Origin: Desulfolinea sp964487745
GTDB taxonomy: Bacteria > Chloroflexota > Anaerolineae > Anaerolineales > Villigracilaceae
DNA length: 64,000 nt
Assembly (NCBI GenBank): GCA_964487745.1
Contig: CAZASG010000003.1
Span: 1-64,000 of the forward strand
Direction of reading: 5' to 3'
Below the pieces are notes generated by a model that had not been told where the DNA came from, ran no database searches, and was given only the letters and a program-made list of their open reading frames with translations. How positions within the stretch are numbered: position 1 is the first letter of the stretch; each line of letters opens with the position of its first letter. This document shows, one piece after another, positions 7,917-15,194 of the stretch. Made by a program: the position numbers and the translations under genes.

Positions 7917-9313
7917 ACGCACCCTTTATCTGGATCGTTCTACCGATTATCCTTGGTGTTTTGCTTTGGCTGCCTCGCCGTGCCAATGTGACTGCATTCT
8001 TTGGGGGCACTAGTGCTCTTTTCCTTGCCTTCTTGGCTTGGCTTTTACCTATTGATACTGCTTTGCGTATTAGCCCTACCTTGTCTTTCAAACTTTCTGC
8101 ATCTTTCGAGATCCTGGGGCGTGAAATTGCGATCACTCCTGAAGAAGAACCCTTACTGATCATCATTTACGGAATTGCCGCATTATGGTTCTTTGGTGCG
8201 AGCGCAGCCGGGATTGCCCGGCGACTTGTACCTCTTGGAATGGCGATCACTGCTTTATTTGTAGCCTCTTTAGCTGTAGACCCTTTTCTTTACGCAGCCC
8301 TTATTATTCAAACGGCGATATTACTTGCCATCCCCTTACTTTCACCCCCCGATAAGAAACCTGGGCGTGGTATTGTTCGCTTTTTAACCTACCAGACCCT
8401 AGCAATGCCCTTTATCCTTTTTGCAGGGTGGTTATTGGCAGGTGTCGAATCCAGCCCTGGGGATATTGAGTTAGTGGTTCAGTCCGCAACGTTGCTGGCT
8501 TTAGGCTTTTCTTTCCTTTTGGCGATCTTCCCTCTTTATACATGGATTCCTTTGCTGATGGAAGAAGCCTCTCCGTATGCCGTTGGTTTTATCTTGTGGC
8601 TGCTTCCCAGTGCGACCCTGCTTTTTGCGATCAGCTTCCTCGACCGTTACGCATGGCTGCGAGAGTTCCCGCAATTACCGATGGCTTTACGAGCAGCAGG
8701 GCTTCTTATGCTGACAACGGGAGGGATTTGGGCGGCCTTTCAACGTCATCTTGGTAGGATAATGGGATATGCTGCGGTCACGAATACGGGGTTTTCGCTT
8801 CTCGCCTTGAGCTTGCTTCGAGATTATCAGCTTTCTGCCTTCTTTTTGCTTTTGATTCCTCAAGCCTTAGGATTATTAGTATGGTCGCTCGCTCTTTCGA
8901 TTATCAAACTACGCGAGAAATCACTGAAATTTGGTGATCTGCAAGGAGCGCTTCAACGGTACCCAATTGTTTTAACAGGCGTGCTTTTTGCACACTTTTC
9001 AACAGCGGCATTGCCTTTGTTGGCGAGTTTTCCTCCCATTTTGGCTGTCTGGGAGGGGGTTGCGCGGCAAACGTTGACTGGCGCTCTATGGCTTGGTGCG
9101 GGGCTGGCAGGCCTTTTCACGGGAGCGATCCGTACGCTTGCGGTTTCCGTCATGAACTCTGAAAAGACTACCTGGGAGATTAAGGGAAATTGGTTGCAAA
9201 ATGTCCTGATCGGGGTAGGTATCTTTTTTATCTTTGTGTTGGGACTTTTCCCGCAACTTATGCATCCACTATTAGCTAATTTACCACTTGCTTTTGAGCA
9301 TCTTGGCGGATAG
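7913..9313 (+). CDS. Second Proton_antipo_M-like membrane subunit (NuoM/N family)
   Basis: The 466-residue polytopic protein has about 14 helices. It contains the recognisable core of NuoN/NuoM proteins: LGFSFLLAIFPLYTWIPLLM, corresponding to the KxPLFPFHxWLPDA region, and RHLGRIMGYAAVTNTGFSLL, corresponding to the DLKRLLAYSSISHMGF helix. The lysine usual before the FPLYTW element is absent, so proton conduction may be altered. It overlaps the preceding gene by four bases (ATGA), which suggests translational coupling and a fixed stoichiometry. None of the peripheral-arm genes (nuoB-G, I) or hydrogenase genes is present. A promoter for the next gene overlaps the end of this one. Confidence 0.75.
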   Translation: MNAPFIWIVLPIILGVLLWLPRRANVTAFFGGTSALFLAFLAWLLPIDTALRISPTLSFKLSASFEILGREIAITPEEEPLLIIIYGIAALWFFGASAAGIARRLVPLGMAITALFVASLAVDPFLYAALIIQTAILLAIPLLSPPDKKPGRGIVRFLTYQTLAMPFILFAGWLLAGVESSPGDIELVVQSATLLALGFSFLLAIFPLYTWIPLLMEEASPYAVGFILWLLPSATLLFAISFLDRYAWLREFPQLPMALRAAGLLMLTTGGIWAAFQRHLGRIMGYAAVTNTGFSLLALSLLRDYQLSAFFLLLIPQALGLLVWSLALSIIKLREKSLKFGDLQGALQRYPIVLTGVLFAHFSTAALPLLASFPPILAVWEGVARQTLTGALWLGAGLAGLFTGAIRTLAVSVMNSEKTTWEIKGNWLQNVLIGVGIFFIFVLGLFPQLMHPLLANLPLAFEHLGG

Positions 9314-9330
9314 CAGTCGCGTGCTATAAT
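9303..9330 (+). promoter_or_regulatory. Sigma-70 type promoter for the coiled-coil/selB operon
   Basis: TTGGCG (9303-9308) and TATAAT (9325-9330) are separated by 16 bases. The box overlaps the last codons and stop of the preceding membrane gene. Transcription would start near 9337, giving a leader of about 22 bases that contains GGAGG at 9349-9353, five bases before the ATG at 9359. Confidence 0.65.
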
Positions 9331-9358
9331 CTGCCGAGATCGCCATTTGGAGGTATCC

Positions 9359-10543
9359 ATGGAATTTGAACAAATCATCAAACAACTCGATTGGCTGGAT
9401 GAAGAACGTCGTAAAGATAAAGCTACCATTGCAGCACAGGTGGAGCATATTGCCGTTTTAAGTTCAACCGTAAAAACTCTGGAAGAAAAAACAAAAAAAC
9501 TTGAAAAGGAAGCGACAGACTACTCTGCTTTGGCCTCTCGAGTAGAACAATTTGACGCGTTCCTTGCTCAACAGCGCGAAGAAATGAACGAGACTTTCGA
9601 AAAGTTGAACGAGAACGCAAAACGGCGTGAAAAAGAACGCACAGAACGCTTTCAAAAAGAATATGGATCGCTGAATGAAACTGTTACTGATCTTCTCAAT
9701 AAATCAGATCTTGCTGATGTTCGCCGTGATCTTAAAACACGCGAGAGTGAAGAAGTTCGTCTGAATGCAGCTTTTACCGAGTTGAAAGCGAAATTTGACG
9801 AAGTGCTAAAAAATAACAAGGATATGAAATACGCTCAAGATCTGTACGAGGAAAATCGTCGACAGGATCAAAAGCGCTTTGCAGACACACAGGGCGAAAT
9901 TGTGGCATTACGCAAACGTCTTGATGAAGAGCGTGAGAAGCGTGAGCTTAACGCAGATAATCTCAAGAATATTGACACACGCGTTTCGGAAGTACTGGCG
10001 AATGAGCATAAACGTAAACAAGAACAGACAGAATTTATTGATCAGCAACAGCTTCAGACAACAGAGCGTGAACGGACTTGGAAAGAATGGCTGACAAAAG
10101 CGGAGAATCTGGAAGAACAGGCTGAAGTGCTTGAAACGCAATTGCAAACAGTGAGCGATGCCAGCCGCTCTGCAAAGAAAGCTGAAGATACCTACACCGA
10201 GATCAGTCAGAAGATCGAGCGGCGTGTACATGAGATCACCGAAATGCAGCGCTTGGCAGAAGATCGCCTACGCCAGGAATGGGTTACGTTCAAGGCGGAT
10301 GACCAAAAGCGCTGGACAGGCTATGGCCTTTCACAGGACGAGACTGTGAAGAATATGCAAAGAACCCTGGAGAAGCTTGAAGAGCGCATGACAGATATGG
10401 ATGATGCCGTTCAGACTCTTCAGGATAAGCTTGACCAGACTACAGATGTGACCGAGCATCAAATGCAAGAATTGATGAATTGGGCGCACGAGTGGTTGAC
10501 GGCATATGAACGTGTGATGGGGCATACCAAGAAGAGTAGCTAA
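9359..10543 (+). CDS. Long coiled-coil protein of unknown function
   Basis: The start is the ATG at 9359, because a textbook GGAGG lies five bases upstream; a TTG at 9347 would place the ribosome-binding site inside the gene. The 394 residues are almost entirely heptad-rich, charged helix (E, K, R, Q, D with regular Leu/Ile/Val), with no signal peptide, membrane span or catalytic motif. Conserved aromatic residues appear only near the ends (QLDWLDEERRK at the N-terminus, NWAHEWLTAYERV at the C-terminus), which suggests short capping or interaction segments on a rod. It could be a structural, scaffold or SMC-hinge-less chromosome-associated protein. It is followed by selB after three bases, so the two are translated from one message. 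I do not recognise the family. Confidence 0.85.
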   Translation: MEFEQIIKQLDWLDEERRKDKATIAAQVEHIAVLSSTVKTLEEKTKKLEKEATDYSALASRVEQFDAFLAQQREEMNETFEKLNENAKRREKERTERFQKEYGSLNETVTDLLNKSDLADVRRDLKTRESEEVRLNAAFTELKAKFDEVLKNNKDMKYAQDLYEENRRQDQKRFADTQGEIVALRKRLDEEREKRELNADNLKNIDTRVSEVLANEHKRKQEQTEFIDQQQLQTTERERTWKEWLTKAENLEEQAEVLETQLQTVSDASRSAKKAEDTYTEISQKIERRVHEITEMQRLAEDRLRQEWVTFKADDQKRWTGYGLSQDETVKNMQRTLEKLEERMTDMDDAVQTLQDKLDQTTDVTEHQMQELMNWAHEWLTAYERVMGHTKKSS

Positions 10544-10546
10544 AAT

Positions 10547-12451
10547 ATGCGCGTTATCGGCACTGCCGGACATGTAGATCACGGAAAATCCACCCTTATT
10601 GCCGCGCTCACAGGTATACATCCTGACCGCCTGAAAGAAGAGCAAGAGCGCGAGATGACTATCGAGCTTGGCTTCGGCTGGCTCACCCTGCCTGATGGTG
10701 AAGAGGTCGGCATTGTGGATGTTCCCGGTCACCGCGATTTTATCGGGAATATGCTCGCGGGCGTGGGCGGTATTGATGCTGTCGTCCTGGTTATCGCTGC
10801 CGATGAAGGCGTGATGCCCCAAACCAAAGAGCACCTTGCCATTCTCGACTTGCTCCAAATTCCCACGGGCATGGTTGCCCTTACCAAAACCGATCTCGTC
10901 CCCGACGCCGAATGGCTTGACCTTGTCGAGAGCGATATCCGCGAGGCGCTCACGGGTACGGTACTCGAAAATGCGCCATTCGCCCGCGTCTCCGCCAAAA
11001 ATGGCATGGGGCTGGATGAGCTCCTCGAAACCCTCACCAAATTGCTCCAGGAAAAACCCGACCGGCTCGATCTTGGTCGTCCACGCCTGCCTATCGATCG
11101 TGCTTTTACCATCGCGGGTTTTGGCACGGTCGTCACTGGTACCCTTGCGGATGGCAGTCTGAGCATTGGCGATGAAGTCCACGTTTTGCCTTCGGGACAA
11201 AAGGGGCGAGTGCGCGGTTTGCAAACGCACAAGAAAAAAGAAGAAATCTCCGTGCCTGGCAGCCGCACGGCTGTCAATATCTCTGGGATTTCTCTGGAAG
11301 ATATTCGGCGTGGAGAAGTGGTCATCAAGCCGGGACAATATGAGACCACGCGCCGACTGGATGCGCGATTCCGTTTGTTGGATGATATTTCTCTCCCGAT
11401 CAAACACAACACCGAAGTAAAACTTTTCGTCGGCGCCTCCGAGACGATCGCAACCCTGCGCTTGCTCGGCGTCGAGATGCTTAATCCCGGCGAAGAGGCG
11501 TGGATCCAACTAGAACTCCGCGACCCGATCATCACCGTGCGTGGCGACCGCTACATCCTGCGCCGACCATCTCCCGCTGAAACCCTCGGCGGTGGTGTGA
11601 TCGTGGACCATCAACCGGCGGGACGCCACAAACGCTTGGATGCGCGCGTCATCGAAAAATTAACATCCCTCACTGAAGGCTCTCCAGCCGATGTGCTCTA
11701 TGAAGCCTCGCTTGCAAACGGCGCAGACTTGCTCAAAAATCTCGTCCGCGATGCCCGTCTCGAAGAAGCGGATGCGCAGGAAGCCATCGAGGAGCTTTTT
11801 GTGGAAGGAAAGCTTTTTACACTGGCAACGCCGCCGAGCAAAAGTGATGGTAGCTATAACTCGGATGCCTTCGTCATCACCACGTCACATTGGGACGCAC
11901 TCAAAGAACGCGCGCTGAATATGGTCAAGGCATATCACGAAGATTTCCCGCTGCGGCGCGGCATTCCCAGAGAAGAGTTGAAGAGTAAATTGAAGGTAAA
12001 AGCCAAACTCTTCAATGCGATGATCGAGAACTTTCTCAAAACGGAAGATGTTGACGACGCGTATCGAAGCATCCAATTGCCGACACATGGCATCATGTTT
12101 GGGAGCACCGAGCAAGCTAAAATCTCGGGATTGATGCGCCAATTCGATGCAAATCCCTTTTCACCACCAACGGTCAAAGTATCCACCGAAGAAGTTGGCG
12201 AAGAAATTTTCAATGCCCTGCTTGTTCTCGAAGAGTTGATTCCCCTCTCGATAGAGGTCGTCTTCCGTAAATCCGACTATGAAAAAGCTCTCGAGATGTT
12301 GCGCGAATATTTAGCCGAGCACGGACAGATCACTGTGGCGGATGCGCGCGATTTGTACAGCACGAGCCGCCGTTATGTGCTGGCTCTGCTGGAGCATCTT
12401 GATGCTCAGGGCGTGACCATACGCGATGGCGATTATCGGAAGTTGAGATGA
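10547..12451 (+). CDS. selB: Selenocysteine-specific translation elongation factor SelB
   Basis: This 634-residue GTPase carries the G1 motif GTAGHVDHGKST, G3 DVPGHRDFIGNML and G4 TKTDLV. The switch region REMTIELGFGWL is diagnostic for SelB rather than EF-Tu (which has RGITI). Domains II and III follow to about residue 340, and the C-terminal 290 residues form the winged-helix repeats that bind the SECIS hairpin; the ending with SRRYVLALLEHLDAQGVTIRDGDYRKL is typical. SelB delivers Sec-tRNA to in-frame UGA codons. selA, selD and selC are not in the window, so they must be elsewhere if the system works. The gene is coupled to the upstream coiled-coil gene (three-base gap) and to the downstream YedK-like gene (one-base gap). 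Confidence 0.97.
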   Translation: MRVIGTAGHVDHGKSTLIAALTGIHPDRLKEEQEREMTIELGFGWLTLPDGEEVGIVDVPGHRDFIGNMLAGVGGIDAVVLVIAADEGVMPQTKEHLAILDLLQIPTGMVALTKTDLVPDAEWLDLVESDIREALTGTVLENAPFARVSAKNGMGLDELLETLTKLLQEKPDRLDLGRPRLPIDRAFTIAGFGTVVTGTLADGSLSIGDEVHVLPSGQKGRVRGLQTHKKKEEISVPGSRTAVNISGISLEDIRRGEVVIKPGQYETTRRLDARFRLLDDISLPIKHNTEVKLFVGASETIATLRLLGVEMLNPGEEAWIQLELRDPIITVRGDRYILRRPSPAETLGGGVIVDHQPAGRHKRLDARVIEKLTSLTEGSPADVLYEASLANGADLLKNLVRDARLEEADAQEAIEELFVEGKLFTLATPPSKSDGSYNSDAFVITTSHWDALKERALNMVKAYHEDFPLRRGIPREELKSKLKVKAKLFNAMIENFLKTEDVDDAYRSIQLPTHGIMFGSTEQAKISGLMRQFDANPFSPPTVKVSTEEVGEEIFNALLVLEELIPLSIEVVFRKSDYEKALEMLREYLAEHGQITVADARDLYSTSRRYVLALLEHLDAQGVTIRDGDYRKLR

Positions 12452-12452
12452 T

Positions 12453-13124
12453 ATGTGCGGACGATTTACCCTAACCGTAAACCCAGCTGATTTGAAAGAA
12501 GCTTTTGCTAAATTTTCTTTCCCGCCACGATTCGCACCACGCTTCAATATTGCACCCAGCCAACCGCTTTTGGCGATTCCGAACGATGGCAATCAAAGCG
12601 CGACATTTTTCCTTTGGGGGCTGATCCCTGTTTGGGCGAAAGACCCGAAGATCAGCAACAAGCTCATCAATGCACGCAGTGAAACATTGGCTGAGAAACC
12701 TTCCTTTAAAGGCTCATATAAATATAAACGCTGCCTGATCCTGGCAGATGGATTCTACGAATGGCGTCCCTCCGCGCGCGGCAAAAGCAAAACCCCATAT
12801 TATATTTTTATGAAATCGCGTGAACCCTTTGCTTTTGCCGGGTTATGGTCTGATTGGCAAAGTGCAGATGGCTCCGGCGTCAAAACCTGCACTATCATCA
12901 CGACCGAGCCGAACGACGTGGTCGCCCCTATCCACAAGCGGATGCCCGTCATTCTGCCTCCATCGGCATATGACGAATGGCTTGATCCGCGCCCACGAAA
13001 TGATTTACAACCCTTGTTGAACCCCTATCCCGCTAACGAGATGGATGCACATCCCGTCTCAACCCTGGTCAACAGCCCAGCCAACGACCGCGCAGAGTGT
13101 GTTGTTCCGAGCACACTTTTCTAA
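12453..13124 (+). CDS. SOS response-associated peptidase family protein (YedK/HMCES)
   Basis: The 223-residue protein begins MCGRFTLT: after methionine removal, Cys2 becomes the N-terminal nucleophile that forms a thiazolidine crosslink with abasic sites in single-stranded DNA. Other SRAP-domain signatures are present: RFNIAPSQ, FLWGLIPVWAKD, INARSET with the catalytic Asn, CLILADGFYEWR with the catalytic Glu, and HKRMPVIL with the catalytic His. Length and motif order are standard. The role is protection of abasic sites at replication forks. The gene follows selB with a one-base gap and is probably the last gene of that operon; the next gene has its own promoter. No LexA box is evident upstream. 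Confidence 0.95.
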   Translation: MCGRFTLTVNPADLKEAFAKFSFPPRFAPRFNIAPSQPLLAIPNDGNQSATFFLWGLIPVWAKDPKISNKLINARSETLAEKPSFKGSYKYKRCLILADGFYEWRPSARGKSKTPYYIFMKSREPFAFAGLWSDWQSADGSGVKTCTIITTEPNDVVAPIHKRMPVILPPSAYDEWLDPRPRNDLQPLLNPYPANEMDAHPVSTLVNSPANDRAECVVPSTLF

Positions 13125-13164
13125 ACCTCTCATTTTGACAGATTAGAACTCTCTCATACCCTGC

Positions 13165-13193
13165 TTGACGCTCTATTTTGCCCATGATATGAT
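13165..13193 (+). promoter_or_regulatory. Sigma-70 type promoter for the LysM-M23 peptidase gene
   Basis: TTGACG (13165-13170) and TATGAT (13188-13193) have an ideal 17-base spacer. The predicted start of transcription is near 13200, only about 11 bases before the ATG at 13211, so the 5' leader is very short. Confidence 0.7.
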
Positions 13194-13210
13194 GCCGAGC
13201 AGTGAGTACT

Positions 13211-14425
13211 ATGAATAACAAAACAACGAACGATATTCCTGAAGCAGATCAGGGGGATTTGGCTGAAAATGGGAAAAACTCCCGCTCTGAAAGACCTCCA
13301 AATTTCTTAAACCGCTGGCTAGAATTTCTCCTCCAGTTGGGATTGGGAGAGTCAACCTTGCGCATGGCAAGCAATGCTCTTCTTTTGTTAGCTGTTGTCG
13401 GGGTGGTTTTGCTAATGCAGCGCTTCTTTGCTGGTGAAACTGAAAGCGCTGCTGTAGAAGGTGCGCTGGTAGCAGAGCCCACGCCTACGGTCGTGGTCGA
13501 GTTCGAGGAAGCGCCTGCGGCAATCCCTCAAAATTCAGGTGGCATTTCGCGTATGGCGCTAATCCACACAACCATCCCCTCCCGTCCGCGCCTAGAAGTA
13601 ACCACTTATGAAGTACAGGAAGGCGATACAGTTTTCGGGATCGGCGAAAAATTCGGTCTCAATCCGCAAACGGTTTTGTGGGGTAATTACTATATCCTTC
13701 TCGATGATCCTCATAATTTGCGTGCCGGGCAGGAATTGAATATTCTCCCTGTTGACGGGACATATTATGAGTGGCAAGATGGTGATGGTCTTAACGGTGT
13801 GGCGGATTTTTTCGGTGTCTCTCCGGACGATATTATGAACTACCCAGCCAATCGACTGGATAGAGAAATCGTCGGCGATTACGCTCGCCCCAATATTCAA
13901 CCTGGGACCTGGTTAATAGTGCCGGGTGGAGAAAGGTTCTTTGCATCCTGGAGTGCCCCGGTTGGAATCACGCGCGAAGATCCTGCGAACTCATATATAT
14001 TAGGCGACGGTGCTTGTGAGCCGATCACTGGTGGAGCAGTAGGTTATGGCACTTTTGTTTGGCCCGCCGCCAATCACTATCTTTCTGGCTACGATTGGTC
14101 GCCTGAAACGAACCATCGCGGTATCGATATCGCTGGCCATGAAGGTGCAGGCATTTTTGCTGCCGATGCAGGTGTAGTCGTTTATTCTGGCTGGAATAAT
14201 TATGGTTACGGGAACGTGGTTATTCTTGATCATGGTACTGGTTTTCAATCCCTTTATGCTCATATGAGCGCGATCTATGTTGGCTGCGGGGTAAGTGTTG
14301 GACAAGGTGAAGCGATCGGCGCTTTTGGCAGCACTGGGCGTTCATCTGGTGCACATCTGCACTTTGAGTTGATGACATCCGTTTATGGGAAAGTCAATCC
14401 TTGGGATTTCTTGCCTCCCCCATAA
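13211..14425 (+). CDS. LysM domain / M23 family metallopeptidase, membrane-anchored
   Basis: The 404-residue protein is likely a type II membrane protein: a charged cytoplasmic N-terminus of about 55 residues, one transmembrane helix (ALLLLAVVGVVLLMQRF), then an extracytoplasmic part. A LysM domain (TYEVQEGDTVFGIGEKFG) and a second LysM-like segment are followed by a Peptidase_M23 domain with the zinc ligands of NHRGIDIAG and the HLHFEL pair near the C-terminus. Such proteins cut peptidoglycan cross-bridges or, when degenerate, activate amidases; here the zinc ligands are intact, so enzymatic activity is likely. The start ATG at 13211 was preferred over the GTG at 13202, which would lie at or upstream of message start. 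It is the last gene before tRNA-Val. Confidence 0.92.
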   Translation: MNNKTTNDIPEADQGDLAENGKNSRSERPPNFLNRWLEFLLQLGLGESTLRMASNALLLLAVVGVVLLMQRFFAGETESAAVEGALVAEPTPTVVVEFEEAPAAIPQNSGGISRMALIHTTIPSRPRLEVTTYEVQEGDTVFGIGEKFGLNPQTVLWGNYYILLDDPHNLRAGQELNILPVDGTYYEWQDGDGLNGVADFFGVSPDDIMNYPANRLDREIVGDYARPNIQPGTWLIVPGGERFFASWSAPVGITREDPANSYILGDGACEPITGGAVGYGTFVWPAANHYLSGYDWSPETNHRGIDIAGHEGAGIFAADAGVVVYSGWNNYGYGNVVILDHGTGFQSLYAHMSAIYVGCGVSVGQGEAIGAFGSTGRSSGAHLHFELMTSVYGKVNPWDFLPPP

Positions 14426-14438
14426 ATATCGCGCTATC

Positions 14439-14467
14439 TTGCAAAAGCATTTAGACTCGACTATAAT
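14439..14467 (+). promoter_or_regulatory. Promoter of tRNA-Val
   Basis: TTGCAA (14439-14444), a 17-base spacer and TATAAT (14462-14467). The tRNA begins 11 bases after the -10 box, so a short 5' extension would be trimmed by RNase P. The same hexamer pair and spacing are found before tRNA-Pro and before the kinase operon. Confidence 0.75.
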
Positions 14468-14478
14468 CTCGTCGCAAC

Positions 14479-14552
<74 letters not shown>

Positions 14553-14802
14553 CTCTAGACCTCGCGGCGAGGGGAAAAGAATAGCCGTGTGGTCAGAGAT
14601 AAAATCATTTTTTTTGAAATATTTCCCAAAAGGTTGAACTTAAATCTGATAAACAGAGCGTTATCGCTAACCATAGATCACATGGTTAGTTTTTCTGTTA
14701 TTACTCGGAATTCAATCTCAAAGGGAGATATCAATAGTTCAATCACAGTTCTAATTTCTTTCCAAATTTTACGTACCCAGAATATAAACTGTGATTAAAT
14801 AA
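14553..14802. other. AT-rich intergenic stretch just inside the island
   Basis: I see no credible gene, RNA or terminator in these 250 bases. A 69-codon open frame (14589-14798) exists, but its composition is random-like and it has no ribosome-binding site. The AT content is clearly higher than in the genes to the left. Confidence 0.5.
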
Positions 14803-15086
14803 CGCGAGCGCTTTGCAGATCTCGATAACTGGGTAATGACCAACGCCGATATGCGTGTTGCAGAAGTACGTCAGTTTTGCAAACTGGATGAAGGGGGCCA
14901 GAAACTCGTCAAGCCTGCAATGACCTAGCCTAAATCCACGTGCGAGCCTATCATCGCATCCTGAAACTGGCGCGCACTATTGCGGACTTGACTGGGGAGG
15001 GAAATATCCAATCCACTAATTTGGCGGAGGCGTTGCAATATCGTCCGAAAGGGATGATGGTGGAGCAAACAGATGTCAGATGTTAA
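14803..15086 (+). pseudogene. comM: Remnant of the C-terminus of a ComM/YifB-type Mg chelatase-like protein
   Basis: The first part reads RERFAD...VMTNADMRVAEVRQFCKLDEGGQKLVKPAMT and then hits a stop near 14926. In another frame the rest continues with VRAYHRILKLARTIADLTGEGN and LAEALQYRPKGMM, ending at TAA 15084-15086. Together these are the last 85 or so residues of the YifB/ComM family (AAA+ helicase-like protein used in branch migration of recombination intermediates during transformation). There is a stop plus a frameshift, and no N-terminal 400 residues nearby. It is a degraded leftover, either carried with the island or stranded by its insertion. Confidence 0.8.
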
Positions 15087-15139
15087 TGTATGCAGGATTA
15101 GTGAGGTGTGCTCGTTTGTGTGTATAAACTAAGAGAGCT

Positions 15140-15175
15140 AGCACTCCTTTGTTACAGACAAGAGAGTGCTTTTTT
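15140..15175 (+). terminator. Intrinsic terminator, plus strand
   Basis: AGCACTC (15140-15146) pairs with GAGTGCT (15164-15170), followed by five or more T. The orientation fits rightward transcription, so it would have served the comM remnant rather than the leftward cytochrome operon. Confidence 0.6.
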
Positions 15176-15194
15176 ATTGATATTGAGTTTCTAT

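Noticed and set aside
14589..14798. 69-codon open frame just after tRNA-Val
   Set aside because: No ribosome-binding site, AT-rich random-like composition and no recognisable domain; more likely chance.
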